Notes: generated by a model from the letters alone, not told the origin. 61,175 nucleotides of DNA from JAWXTP01 sp044433415 (GCA_044433415.1 JAWXTP010000003.1:1-61175); one strand, 5' to 3'; counted from the first letter of the stretch, positions 44,157-53,830 are shown. Translations and numbers: made by a program.

Positions 44157-46303
44157 TAAAGCCTTTTTAGTTTTTTGTCTGCCTCTGTAGCCTCAAAAAT
44201 ACTTATCGCAAATCCTCCACTTCTTGCCATATCAATAGACAATTTGGTTTTACTAGTTACTACACCCTTTTTGATTTTATAAGAACCTGGGTTATCTAAA
44301 TAATCAGCATCATCACCGTCAGAATAAACCGTTGCTACATACTTTTTATCAGCATCCAAGAAATCTAATACTATTGTAGAAGTTCGTTTATTTTCATCTG
44401 TTATACCTCCTACAAACCAATTGTTAGCACCTTTTTCCTTACGTGCAACAGTCACATAATCACCTGGTTCAGCTTCTAAGTAAATGCTCTCATCCCAATC
44501 TACAGCAACATCTTTGATAAACTGGAAAGCATCCATATGCTTTTCATAATTAGAAGGTAAATCTGCTGCCATTTGTAAAGGACTATAAAGAGTTACAAAT
44601 AAGGCCATTTGCTTAGCCAAAGTCGTAAGAACTATACTATGGTTGTCGTGACCTAGGAAATCCATCTGCGTATCAAAAATCCCAGGTGTATAATCCATAG
44701 GACCACCTATCTGACGAGTAAATGGTAAAAGTGTGGTATGGAAAGGTGCATTACCGCCAAACGCCTCATATTCTGTACCTCTAGCCGACTCATTACCTAT
44801 AAGGTTAGGGTAAGTACGACAAAGACCTGTAGGACGTATAGCTTCATGAGCATTAACTGAGATTTTATAGTCTGCGGCTTTCTTAATTGCATATAAATAG
44901 TGATTTACCATCCATTGACCATAGTGATGTTCTCCACGAGGGATAATATCACCTACATATCCACTTTTAACAGCATTGTAACCATTGTCTACCATGAATT
45001 GGTATGCATCATCCATGTGTCTTTCATAATTACGAACAGAACTAGATGTTTCGTGGTGCATCATAAGTTTAACACCTTTTTTTGCAGCATACTCGTTAAG
45101 CATCTTAACATCAAAATCAGGATAAGGAGTGACAAAATCAAATACATAATCTTTCGATTTGCCGAACCAGTCTTCCCAACCTTGATTCCAACCCTCAACT
45201 AACACCTGACCAAAACCATGTTCAGCAGCAAAATCAATATGCGCTTTTACGTGTTCATTGTTAGCTGCATGTCTTCCGTTAGGTTTAGTTTTAGTGTAAT
45301 CTGTCTCGCCTAATTTCACTGATGGCACTTCATCTGTATAAGCCCACGAGCTCTTGCCTGTAATCATTTCCCACCAAACACCTATATATTTTACTGGTTT
45401 AATCCACGATGTATCATCATAAGCACAAGGCTCGTTTAAGTTAAGTGTCAACTTTGAATTTAGTATGTCACGAGCATCATCACTTACAATTACTGTACGC
45501 CAAGGACTTTGACAAGGAGCTTGCATATAGCCTTTATCTCCAACAGCATCTGGTGTTAACCATGAAGTGAAAACAAAGTTTTTATCATCAAGATTTAGGT
45601 GCATACAAGAGTAATCTATAAGTGCAGCTTCATGTATGTTTATATAAAGACCATCGTCAGTTTTCATCTGTAATGCAGTCTGTACACCTGTAGGTGAAAA
45701 AGGAGTTTGCGATGAATTTGGAGTTATCGCTTTATCCATCGTTTGACGAATCTCAGAAAGTTTAGTTTCGCTATAATTATACTCTTGTGTATCATAATCA
45801 CCTGGTAACCAAAATGCTTTATGGTCACCTGCCATAGCAAATTCACTTTTCTCCTCTGAGATAACAAAATAGTTTAGATTATTTTGTAAAGGGAGCTCAT
45901 AGCGAAAACCAACACCATCATTAAACAGACGGAAACGGATAACAATATCTCGTTCTTGTGCCGCTTGATTAAGCGTTACAGCCATTTCATTATAGTTGTT
46001 ACGTATAGTTTTGACTTCTCCCCACACAGGAGTCCATGTTTCATCAAAAGTTGCGTTCTCTATTTTTGAAACTGTAAAGCCATCTATCAATCCACTTTCT
46101 CCTTTAAGTTCAAGACCTAGTTTAGATGTTTTAACAACATCCTTTCCTTTATAAGTTAAATCGTAAGTTGGTTCACCTTTTGTAGTAACAGCAAAGTTTA
46201 ACTCTAGCTCCCCATTCGGTGAAGATAACTTCTGTGCCGTACTAGAAAATGCCGTCAGACTCAAAAATAAGCTAAGCATAAATGTAGTTGATTTTAATCC
46301 CAT
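44156..46303 (-). CDS. susB: GH97 glycosidase (SusB-like alpha-glucosidase)
   Basis: 715 residues with a signal peptide ending FSSTAQ. The N-terminal beta-sandwich (about 25-290) is followed by the GH97 barrel with KYIGVWWEMITGKSSW, FGQVLVEGWNQGWEDW, VKLMMHHETSSS and NAHEAIRPTGLCRTYPN, which contain the family's catalytic and calcium-binding acidic residues. SusB releases glucose from maltooligosaccharides in the periplasm. It is the first gene of the minus-strand starch locus. A -7 box lies at 46375. Confidence 0.95.
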   Translation of the reverse strand: MGLKSTTFMLSLFLSLTAFSSTAQKLSSPNGELELNFAVTTKGEPTYDLTYKGKDVVKTSKLGLELKGESGLIDGFTVSKIENATFDETWTPVWGEVKTIRNNYNEMAVTLNQAAQERDIVIRFRLFNDGVGFRYELPLQNNLNYFVISEEKSEFAMAGDHKAFWLPGDYDTQEYNYSETKLSEIRQTMDKAITPNSSQTPFSPTGVQTALQMKTDDGLYINIHEAALIDYSCMHLNLDDKNFVFTSWLTPDAVGDKGYMQAPCQSPWRTVIVSDDARDILNSKLTLNLNEPCAYDDTSWIKPVKYIGVWWEMITGKSSWAYTDEVPSVKLGETDYTKTKPNGRHAANNEHVKAHIDFAAEHGFGQVLVEGWNQGWEDWFGKSKDYVFDFVTPYPDFDVKMLNEYAAKKGVKLMMHHETSSSVRNYERHMDDAYQFMVDNGYNAVKSGYVGDIIPRGEHHYGQWMVNHYLYAIKKAADYKISVNAHEAIRPTGLCRTYPNLIGNESARGTEYEAFGGNAPFHTTLLPFTRQIGGPMDYTPGIFDTQMDFLGHDNHSIVLTTLAKQMALFVTLYSPLQMAADLPSNYEKHMDAFQFIKDVAVDWDESIYLEAEPGDYVTVARKEKGANNWFVGGITDENKRTSTIVLDFLDADKKYVATVYSDGDDADYLDNPGSYKIKKGVVTSKTKLSIDMARSGGFAISIFEATEADKKLKRL

Positions 46304-46374
46304 ATCACTAACAGTTTTTTAAGTTTCTTTATTTATTTGATTATTATTTTTCTTCTTTTTCTTATTTCTCACTG

Positions 46375-46382
46375 CAAAATTA
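46375..46382 (-). promoter_or_regulatory. -7 box of the starch-locus promoter
   Basis: TAATTTTG on the minus strand matches TAnnTTTG, about 70 bp before the GH97 start. No -33 box at the right distance was found, which fits a promoter that needs an activator such as a SusR-like protein. Confidence 0.5.
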
Positions 46383-46501
46383 CATTCAAAACAAACTTAT
46401 ACCTACTAATTAAAACAAATTAAAATACACTAACACTTTAAGGTATTGTAATTCAAATAATTACAAAATACAAATCTTTAGTAAATTAAGATCTATTTTA
46501 C

Positions 46502-46543
46502 ACAAAAAAAGGCCAAATTAAATTACAATTTAGTCTTTTTTTA
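46502..46543. terminator. Hairpin with A and T runs in the divergent region
   Basis: AAAAAAAGGCCAAATT (from 46504) pairs imperfectly with AATTTAGTCTTTTTTT. The rest of the divergent region 46304-46718 is A/T-rich and holds only the two promoters. The hairpin could insulate the two transcription units. Confidence 0.45.
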
Positions 46544-46681
46544 TAAAATTCACTTAAATTTCTCTCTATTTACAACTTTTAAACTTACTCTTTTTCACAA
46601 TATCATATATTACAAGTTTGCAATTTAAACCAAAGAAAATTTTTAAAAACTTTAATTGTTTGATTACTAATTAAATTTTAT

Positions 46682-46689
46682 TACTTTTG
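46682..46689 (+). promoter_or_regulatory. -7 box of the beta-propeller lipoprotein gene
   Basis: TACTTTTG matches TAnnTTTG, with TTTG at 46659-46662 spaced 19 bp upstream as the -33 box. Confidence 0.68.
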
Positions 46690-46718
46690 TAACTTCACGA
46701 CTTAAACTATTAAAAAAA

Positions 46719-47873
46719 ATGAAAAAATTAACAACCCTTATTTTATTCTTAGCATTGGTATCATGCCAAGAAACAGCAATACAGGTAGCCACTCTAGAAA
46801 ATGGTGTTATATGTGTTGAGGCTAGTAATGTAAAAGATACATTAACTATGAAATTATCGAATCTTGTTGAAGATATAGAAATTGTTCAACTTGAATCTTC
46901 ATTAGAGGCTTATGTATCGGAAAACAGCCCTATCGCTATTTCTGAGAATTATATAGGCGCAGGTGGTAATAACCAGCTTAAATTATTTAACAGAAAAACA
47001 GGGGAGTTCTTAACTAATATAGGAACAGTAGGAAATGGACCTGGAGAATATATGAAAGGAACTAACACCTTGTATATTAACGAAAAAAGAAATGCTATTT
47101 TTGTCGTTAACTTTATGGGTACAAAAGGCATATACGAATATGATTTACAAGGCAACTATAAAAGAACCATACCTCTAGCAAATAAAAACAATATGGCTTA
47201 CTATAATATATCAATTGACGATAACAAAGATTTGATATCAGCCTTTGGATTTAGTCGAAACGTGATAGTATGGCAACAAGATTTTGAAGGCAACTACATA
47301 AAAGAAGATGTGTCTATAGCATTTGAATCTAAGAAACCAAAAGTTCCTTATACAAGAATTTCAAATGACTTTTTTAATATATGTGTAAATCAATACCATG
47401 ACCTACAAGATACACTTTACAGCTATGACAAAGAGAAGCATGCTATAAACCCTGTTTTCACCATGAAACTAAACAACTTTAGCGAATGTGACAAATTTAT
47501 TGACACAAAGACAATATCTGATTATATCGAAACACCTAAGTACTTCATAACAACAATTAGAAATATAGAAAAAGGCAATCGTGGCATGACACAAATCTTT
47601 GACAAACACATATTTATAAACAAAAACAATCTTTCAGGTAACATAGTAAAATTAAATAACGATTACCTATACAACTCAGAAATAGACAAAATAAAAGTTA
47701 CAGGTGAGTATTTATACAACATTTTAGCTGCTGAAAAACTGTTGGAAATCTTAGAAAATGCCACTGATGAACAACGTAAGGGAACAAGCTCTAAAGCTCT
47801 AAAAAAACTTGACCAAATCAGTGACAACCTTGATGAAGAAAGCAATGTGACTCTTATCTTTGGTAAGTTTTAA
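46719..47873 (+). CDS. 6-bladed beta-propeller lipoprotein
   Basis: 384 residues with lipobox ALVSC. The family mark is IGTVGNGPGEYMKGTN, followed by blades such as VNFMGTKGIYEYDLQGNY and ISIDDNKDLISAFGF. These proteins are frequent in Bacteroidetes and are thought to bind peptides or glycans on the surface; the exact function is unknown. It is divergent from the starch locus, so it may share control with it, but this is not shown. Confidence 0.82.
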   Translation: MKKLTTLILFLALVSCQETAIQVATLENGVICVEASNVKDTLTMKLSNLVEDIEIVQLESSLEAYVSENSPIAISENYIGAGGNNQLKLFNRKTGEFLTNIGTVGNGPGEYMKGTNTLYINEKRNAIFVVNFMGTKGIYEYDLQGNYKRTIPLANKNNMAYYNISIDDNKDLISAFGFSRNVIVWQQDFEGNYIKEDVSIAFESKKPKVPYTRISNDFFNICVNQYHDLQDTLYSYDKEKHAINPVFTMKLNNFSECDKFIDTKTISDYIETPKYFITTIRNIEKGNRGMTQIFDKHIFINKNNLSGNIVKLNNDYLYNSEIDKIKVTGEYLYNILAAEKLLEILENATDEQRKGTSSKALKKLDQISDNLDEESNVTLIFGKF

Positions 47874-47966
47874 CTTGTTATATTTAGTTCAGGGGTTTCT
47901 GAAAAGAAACTTTTAGCACTTGTCACAATTCCTAACCCTTAACTAATAAACAAAAAAAATATCATC

Positions 47967-48024
47967 ATAATGTTTGTTATTTTAAACAATATTTACTATT
48001 TTTGCATATAATAATAAACATTAT
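47967..48024 (+). promoter_or_regulatory. Promoter and operator of the second hipBA pair
   Basis: -33 TTTG (47973-47976) and -7 TATTTTTG (47997-48004) are 20 bp apart. A 15-bp inverted repeat with one mismatch, ATAATGTTTGTTATT (47967-47981) and AATAATAAACATTAT (48010-48024), brackets the promoter, the likely HipB target. Confidence 0.65.
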
Positions 48025-48028
48025 AATT

Positions 48029-48346
48029 ATGAAGCGCGCACTATTTCCAAGGCAACAACGTTTATTAAATAACTTAGGTGAAAATATTAAATATGCTAGA
48101 CTCCGAAGAGACCTATCTTCTGAGCAGTTATCCGAGCGTGCTGGACTTTCACGTAGCACTATTATAAACATAGAGAAAGGCTTGGAAGGAGTTGCTATAG
48201 GCTCTTATCTAAGAGTATTATCAGTCTTAGGTCTAGATAAAGATCTTCTAAATGTTGCTAAAGATGATGAATTAGGTCGTATATTGCAGGATGCTAAATT
48301 AGAACCTAAAAAACGAGCTTCCAAAGGAAATAGCCTTAAAATATAA
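48029..48346 (+). CDS. HipB-like Xre-family antitoxin (second copy)
   Basis: 105 residues from the ATG at 48029 (MKRALFPRQQRLLNNLG). An upstream ATG at 48002 overlaps the -7 box and would not be transcribed. The Xre helix-turn-helix (about 15-72) has LRRDLSSEQLSERAGLSRSTI. The basic tail has KLEPKKRASKGNSLKI. It lies 3 bp before the hipA gene, which is interrupted, so this antitoxin may now work only as a regulator. Confidence 0.88.
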   Translation: MKRALFPRQQRLLNNLGENIKYARLRRDLSSEQLSERAGLSRSTIINIEKGLEGVAIGSYLRVLSVLGLDKDLLNVAKDDELGRILQDAKLEPKKRASKGNSLKI

Positions 48347-48349
48347 ATT

Positions 48350-49771
48350 ATGGCAAATAGTAGAGAAATATATGTATATATGGATTGGCTAGGAGCATCA
48401 GAGCCAATTTTTATAGGGTGCCTTACAAGCAATCTTATTCGTGGCAAAGAGGTATTTTCCTATGTCAATAATGACAAATGGTTACGTAGTAGTGATTTTA
48501 GAAATCTTGATCCCGACTTAGGCAACTTCTCAGGTAAACAATACCTACCCATGAATAAGAGCAACTTTGGATTATTCTTAGATTCTGCGCCTGATAGGTG
48601 GGGACGTGTTTTAATGCAACGACGTGAGGCAATAGAAGCAAGAGCTACTGATCGCAAAATCAAAAATCTAACAGAAGCAGATTACCTTATGGGCGTATTC
48701 GACGGAAACCGTATGGGCGCTTTACGATTTAAATTCTCAAAAGACGGTGAGTTTATGGATAGCAACAAAGCTATGGCCGCTCCCCCATGGACACAGATAA
48801 GAGAACTCGAATATGCTTCTTTACAAATTGAGAAAGATGATTTTACAGATAAACCTGAATATATAAGGTGGCTAAACATGTTAATATCTCCTGGCTCCTC
48901 ACTTGGTGGCGCACGTCCCAAAGCAAATGTAGTAGATGACAAAGGAAATTTATGGATAGCTAAATTTCCTAGTCGTAATGACACCTGCGACAAAGGTGCT
49001 TGGGAAATGGTTGTATCGGAGCTTGCAAAAAATTGCGGTGTAGAAATGTCTGACTGTAAAGCTAAACAGTTTAACAGTAACCAACATACCTTCCTTACAA
49101 AACGTTTCGATAGAGACAACGGTAAACGAATACACTTTGCATCAGCTATGACTTTGCTTGGATATACTGATGGAGCGAGCAGTTCTGAAGGTGTAAGTTA
49201 CTTAGAACTTGCTGAATGGATTAGTCGCAACTGCCAAAATACAGTAGTAAACTTAGAACAACTATGGCGCAGAATAGTTTTTAATATAGCAGTATCAAAT
49301 TGTGATGACCACTTACGAAATCACGGATTTATATTAAGGAAACTTCTAAAAACTGGGTTTTAACGCTTTCGGATTTTAAAGCTTCATCTTTGAATTTTTA
49401 CAAATACGCCGTGGGAACCACCACGCCTGTATTTATAAAACTACAAAGCTAAAACTTTAAAATTCGAAATCGAATAAAACCAGTTTATAGAACTCCCCTT
49501 AAATAATAATGGCTGGAATTTATCCCCAGCATACGACATAAATCCCGATATATACGGAACAGGACTAAAACTTAATATCACTGAAGACGACAACTCTTTA
49601 GATTTTGATTTGGCTGTTTCTACAATTCCTTACTATGGAATAAGTGAAGAAAAAAGCTGGAATATCATAGAGGAAGTTCGCAAAAGTGTTAGCAAATGGC
49701 AAGAAACAGCCTCAAAATACAACATCCCTAGATTGGAGCAGGAAGTCATGTATAGAGCATTCGAAAAATAA
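48350..49771 (+). pseudogene. HipA-family kinase gene interrupted by a foldback element
   Basis: The first part (48350-49337) encodes 329 HipA residues, including GGARPKANVVDDKGN, FLTKRFDRD and the catalytic loop NCDDHLRNHGFIL. A 161-bp foldback element is then inserted, adding nine foreign codons and a stop at 49363. The rest continues in frame at 49503-49771 with NNNGWNLSPAYDINP, which holds the metal-binding Asp. Removing the element and one TTAA copy restores HGFIL-NNNGWNLSP exactly. The encoded product ends before the metal-binding Asp and should be inactive as a kinase. The event looks recent, since no other lesions are seen. Confidence 0.92.
49338..49498. repeat. Full-length 161-bp foldback element inside hipA
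   Basis: TTAA is duplicated on both sides (49334-49337 and 49499-49502). The tips are GGAAACTTCTAAAAACTGG and CCAGTTTATAGAACTCCCC. The two halves are complementary along almost the whole length, ending in a central hairpin with CGTGG/CCACCACG, so a single strand folds into one 80-bp stem. It encodes no protein. Confidence 0.92.
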
Positions 49772-49885
49772 CTAAGGACTTGTACTAAAACACAGCCTTT
49801 TGGCTAATAACCTAAAAGGAAAATATACTTATCAACAATCACTTACAGGCTTTAAAACTTTTTTAAATAAGCGAACAAAAATTAT

Positions 49886-49923
49886 GGGCAATTACCGAAA
49901 ACTTGAGGTTTCCAGTAATTGCC
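49886..49923. terminator. Bidirectional terminator between hipA and the SusR-like gene
   Basis: GGCAATTAC (49887-49895) pairs with GTAATTGCC (49915-49923), with inner pairs GAAAC/GGTTTC. It closely resembles the hairpin at 23149. Confidence 0.75.
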
Positions 49924-49929
49924 TAATAA

Positions 49930-51597
49930 TTATTTTATCGCCTTAATATAACTCTCAAACTTGCTCTTTTCAACAATAGTTCTAGATTTCACTTTCGCTT
50001 TATAGACGTAAATTGTATTAGGTGACAAATTCAGATAATTTGACACCTGAGTTATATCTTCAACACCTAATCTTACTAGAGCAAATATGCGAACCTCTGC
50101 TGAGAGCGAACCATCTTCACCTAAAGAAATGGCATATTCCTCAGGGAAAAGTTTGTTATATTCTTCAATAAAATTTGGGAAGAGCTTTAAAAAAGCGGAA
50201 TCAAAAGAAGAAGACATTCTTTCTCGTTCTTTTCGAATACCTAAACCTCCAACAAGTTCTTCAAGTTCTGAATATTGTTTTGCCTTAATCTTTCGCAATA
50301 TAGCCTTACTCATTTTCTCAACCCTATCAACAAATGCAGAATCTCCAAAAAGTGATTTTATGATATATAAATCTTTTATACGGTTGGTTTCTGCTAGCTC
50401 ATTGTTAACCTCCGATAATTGTAGGTTTATCCCTGACAATTCTGCTGCCCTAGCTTCTATCTCTAAACGTGCCGAGCGAAGACTTTCATTTCTTTTCTTA
50501 ATCTTTATAAACATCAACACTATAGCAACTATAAAGATTACAAATACAACTACAATTGCAAATAAAAAGCGCCTATCCTTTTCAATACTTGAATAACGAA
50601 CTTCATTTATCGAAGGCATTAACGCCTGAATTTCAAGTTTACGAAAAGGGGTATTATAAGTTATGGCATCATCAAGAGCCATTTTAATATACTTATTAGC
50701 TCTTTTAATATCGCCTTTTTCATACATATAACGCGCTAATACCTTTGCTGCCGTTGTTTCATAAGTAGAGGATTCTATATCATAAATTGCCGATATAGCA
50801 ACACAATTAATAGCCTTTTCAAAATCGTTTTTCTCCTCATAAGTTGTAGCTAACCATGAATAAACTATAGCTTTTTTATGAAGTGACAGATTTGAAGTCT
50901 CGATTAAATTCTCTATTTCTTTTATGCTCTTATCTATGTCCTCACGCACAAAAAGCCTACGTTCAGCCACTATCAATTTATAATCTAAACTATTTTCATC
51001 TAGATTATTAAGTGCTAACTGCATATATTCTAAGGCTTTTCCCTTATATTTCTCAGACAACAATGTAGTATTACCAACATAAAGCATAAGATTCTTATAA
51101 TAGTTAGCTGTTTTTGAATAAAAATTCGCTAGGGCTGTCTTATCTATAGCCTCATCAATTTCACCTACTAACTGTAAGTCTTCATTTAATAAATTATTAC
51201 AAAAAAAATCATTAATAACTTCCGCTCCTTCTTTAAACAAACCCACAGTTAAATAACAAAACAGTAGGTTACACTGAGATTTTGCTATTAAATTAACATC
51301 ACCACTTTCTTTTGCAAATTCATAAGATTTCAAAGCATATACATAGGCCGAATCATATTGATAAGACTTATATTCCTCGAATATTTCTTGACTAAGATTG
51401 TATTTTAATTTGACCTTTTTTTCGTTCTCAAGAGAAATTTTTACAGTCTCAATATGTTTGTCTTTTTCTACTTTATATATATACTTGTTTTCAATTACTT
51501 CATCAAGTTTTTTTAGTACGTCAGCATTTGAGGATTGCGCAAACGACGTTATACTCGACAAAAATATTGACACATATATTAGATACTTCAAAATCAT
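49930..51597 (-). CDS. SusR-like membrane-spanning transcription regulator
   Basis: 555 residues. After a signal peptide ending FAQS, a periplasmic TPR-like region (about 30-335) has YQYDSAYVYALKSYEFAKES and YMYEKGDIKRANKYIKMAL. A membrane helix (about 347-367, FAIVVVFVIFIVAIVLMFI) is followed by a coiled coil and a C-terminal helix-turn-helix with RIFALVRLGVEDITQVSNYL and LSPNTIYVYKAKV. This layout is that of SusR of Bacteroides (DUF6377-type), which senses maltose in the periplasm and activates sus genes. It lies 3.6 kb from the starch locus, so a SusR role is plausible. Similar proteins control other processes, so the target is not proven. Confidence 0.72.
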   Translation of the reverse strand: MILKYLIYVSIFLSSITSFAQSSNADVLKKLDEVIENKYIYKVEKDKHIETVKISLENEKKVKLKYNLSQEIFEEYKSYQYDSAYVYALKSYEFAKESGDVNLIAKSQCNLLFCYLTVGLFKEGAEVINDFFCNNLLNEDLQLVGEIDEAIDKTALANFYSKTANYYKNLMLYVGNTTLLSEKYKGKALEYMQLALNNLDENSLDYKLIVAERRLFVREDIDKSIKEIENLIETSNLSLHKKAIVYSWLATTYEEKNDFEKAINCVAISAIYDIESSTYETTAAKVLARYMYEKGDIKRANKYIKMALDDAITYNTPFRKLEIQALMPSINEVRYSSIEKDRRFLFAIVVVFVIFIVAIVLMFIKIKKRNESLRSARLEIEARAAELSGINLQLSEVNNELAETNRIKDLYIIKSLFGDSAFVDRVEKMSKAILRKIKAKQYSELEELVGGLGIRKERERMSSSFDSAFLKLFPNFIEEYNKLFPEEYAISLGEDGSLSAEVRIFALVRLGVEDITQVSNYLNLSPNTIYVYKAKVKSRTIVEKSKFESYIKAIK

Positions 51598-51840
51598 ATA
51601 AACTTAGGTTAAAAAATTATAACATAAATACATATCACAGCTTATTATAGAAATTACTTATAAGCATATTATATAGTTATGTAGTGAAAATCGCCATTCT
51701 CTTAATTACAAAGTTAATATATTTTTCAATAATCACTATATATTTTATAACTATTTTTTATATATTTTTGATTTTATCTAACAACAATTACCATATCATG
51801 TTTTATTTTATTTTTATAAAAAAACTATTTTAGTACTTTA
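51598..51840. other. A/T-rich leader of the SusR-like gene
   Basis: Holds a candidate -7 box, TAACTTTG on the minus strand at 51709-51716, giving a leader of about 107 nt. Nothing else is seen up to the foldback element at 51841. Confidence 0.45.
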
Positions 51841-52001
51841 GGGGACTTCTAAAAATTGGATTTTAACGCTTTTAGATTTATAAGTTTCATCTTTGAAATT
51901 TTCAAAATATGCCATAGGAGCCACTATGTCACCATTTTGAAAACTCCAAACCTAAAACTTCTAAATCCAAAATCGAATAAAACCAATTATTAGAACTCCC
52001 C
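51841..52001. repeat. Full-length 161-bp foldback element, copy 2
   Basis: TTTA is duplicated (51837-51840 and 52002-52005). The tips are GGGGACTTCTAAAAATTGG and CCAATTATTAGAACTCCCC. The length is exactly the same as the copy in hipA, but the sequence has diverged; both fold end to end. Confidence 0.9.
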
Positions 52002-52018
52002 TTTAAAACTTCGAAAAT

Positions 52019-53635
52019 TTAACCTACCCAATTAAACTTTGAATAACTAAACAGACCTTGCTCTCCGATTTTGAGCTCAGGAATCACTACTAGAGACATA
52101 AATGAAAGAGTCATAAATGGAGACTCTAAAAGACAACCCATTTCATAAATTTTATTCTGTAAGTCACCATAAATATCAGCAACTTCCTTAGCTCTCTTTT
52201 CACTCATAATCCCTGCCATTGGTAATTCTAACGAAAAAACATCATCACCAGATGCAACAACAAGTCCCCCCTTAGAAGAAATTATAGAATTTACTGCTTT
52301 TACAATTTCCCTATCGCTACTACCAACAGCAATGATATTATGAGAATCATGAGATACCGTACTTGCTATAGCTCCTCTCTGTAAACCAAAACCACGAATA
52401 AATGCAACCTGAGGAACACTATTCTGATAACGATTAATATATACTATTTTTAAAACATCTTGCTCTAAGTTGCTTTCTAAGTTATTAACATAAGATTTAG
52501 GGGTGTAACTTTCAGCTCTAGTCACTAACTCATTCTTTATTAAACCTATGACAGGGATAGTATCACTAACAGCATAACATAAATCATCACATGCAATTAA
52601 ATCGTGATTAAAGTTATTTACAATAGGTATGTTAAATTTTGGCATACATATATTTTTGTCTGACACGTCATAAATAACTCTCCCTTCTGCATACTGTTGC
52701 TTAACACGAAAGTCTTTTAAATCTTCTACAACTATGAAATCTGCTTTATCTCCCACTTTAAGAGCTCCTTGATCTAGACCATAATGTTTTATAGAATTTA
52801 ATGAAGCTATACGCAATACGTCAAACAAATCATAACCGTCAGCTATAGCACGTCTCACTATCTTATCTATATGTCCATCCGAAATTATATCATCGGGGTG
52901 AGAGTCATCTGTACAGAACATCACACTGTGAGGATGCGATTTAATAAGAGGTTTTAACTGTTCATAATTTTTGGCTGCACTACCCTCTCTTATTAGAATC
53001 TTCATGCCTTTACTGATTTTCTCCTGAGCTTCTTCTAAGGTAAAACATTCATGGTCGGTAGTTATTCCACGAGAGATATATTTCTGCAAGTCATCACCCG
53101 TAAGCATGGGCGCATGACCATCTATAACTAACCCATAATCTCGAGCTGACTTTAGTTTCCTAGCTAACTCCTCATCACCCATCAGTACTCCTGGTACGTT
53201 CATAACCTCAGAAAGAGCAACAAAACGCCCTGAGCTAGCCATATCCTCCACATCCTGAGCAGTTACTACAGCCCCTGCAACATCAAAAGGAGTAGCAGGT
53301 ACACAAGAAGGAATAGTAAAATACATGTTTATAGGGGAGTTTGCACTACTTTCTATCATGTAGTCTACACCTTTACTGCCAAGTACATTTGCAATTTCAT
53401 GAGGGTCTGTCACCACTGCAACAGTACCTTTCCCAACAACTAGCTCTCCAAAATGTGCAGGAGTCAACAGTGAGCTTTCAATATGGAGATGTGCATCTAT
53501 GAAACCCAGCATAATATAGTCTGCCACTGTAGTATCATGGTGATTTATACTCACGATTTTACCTGCTTCAATATCCACAGAACCCGAAAATATCTCACGG
53601 TTTTCTATATCTATAATTTTACCTTCTATTCTCAT
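52019..53635 (-). CDS. ade: Adenine deaminase
   Basis: 538 residues. The amidohydrolase metal motif GFIDAHLHIESSLLTPAHF is near residue 45, followed by TDPHEIANVLG, ITTDHECFTLEEA, CTDDSHPDDI and the C-terminal Ade domain with VSHDSHNIIAVG and LPMAGIMSE. It converts adenine to hypoxanthine and ammonia for purine salvage. The length matches bacterial Ade proteins. It appears to be monocistronic, with foldback elements on both sides. Confidence 0.96.
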   Translation of the reverse strand: MRIEGKIIDIENREIFSGSVDIEAGKIVSINHHDTTVADYIMLGFIDAHLHIESSLLTPAHFGELVVGKGTVAVVTDPHEIANVLGSKGVDYMIESSANSPINMYFTIPSCVPATPFDVAGAVVTAQDVEDMASSGRFVALSEVMNVPGVLMGDEELARKLKSARDYGLVIDGHAPMLTGDDLQKYISRGITTDHECFTLEEAQEKISKGMKILIREGSAAKNYEQLKPLIKSHPHSVMFCTDDSHPDDIISDGHIDKIVRRAIADGYDLFDVLRIASLNSIKHYGLDQGALKVGDKADFIVVEDLKDFRVKQQYAEGRVIYDVSDKNICMPKFNIPIVNNFNHDLIACDDLCYAVSDTIPVIGLIKNELVTRAESYTPKSYVNNLESNLEQDVLKIVYINRYQNSVPQVAFIRGFGLQRGAIASTVSHDSHNIIAVGSSDREIVKAVNSIISSKGGLVVASGDDVFSLELPMAGIMSEKRAKEVADIYGDLQNKIYEMGCLLESPFMTLSFMSLVVIPELKIGEQGLFSYSKFNWVG

Positions 53636-53649
53636 TATCTTATTTTTTA

Positions 53650-53657
53650 CAAATTTA
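53650..53657 (-). promoter_or_regulatory. -7 box of the adenine deaminase promoter
   Basis: TAAATTTG on the minus strand, 14 bp from the ATG, so the leader would be about 10 nt. A foldback element lies directly upstream. Confidence 0.5.
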
Positions 53658-53663
53658 CATAAA

Positions 53664-53808
53664 TAGTAGTTCTAGAAACTTGTTTTATTAGATTTTGAAT
53701 TTTAAAGTTTTAACTTTGAAGTTTTAAAAATATAGGTGTCGTTGTTCGAACGTAATATCTATTAAAATTCAAAGATGAAACATTAAAACCCAGCTTTTAG
53801 AAGTTCCC
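53664..53808. repeat. Foldback element, 145-bp degenerate copy in reverse orientation
   Basis: One end reads AGTTCTAGAAACTTGTTTTA (from 53668) and the other AACCCAGCTTTTAGAAGTTC before CC (to 53808). The left tip has lost its G run. Flanks TAAA and TAAC differ by one base. Confidence 0.7.
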
Positions 53809-53830
53809 TAACTGGTATAAAGAACTATAA

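Noticed and set aside
44900..45202. 100-residue plus-strand frame inside the GH97 gene
   Set aside because: Antisense to a full-length conserved enzyme and without any recognisable motif.
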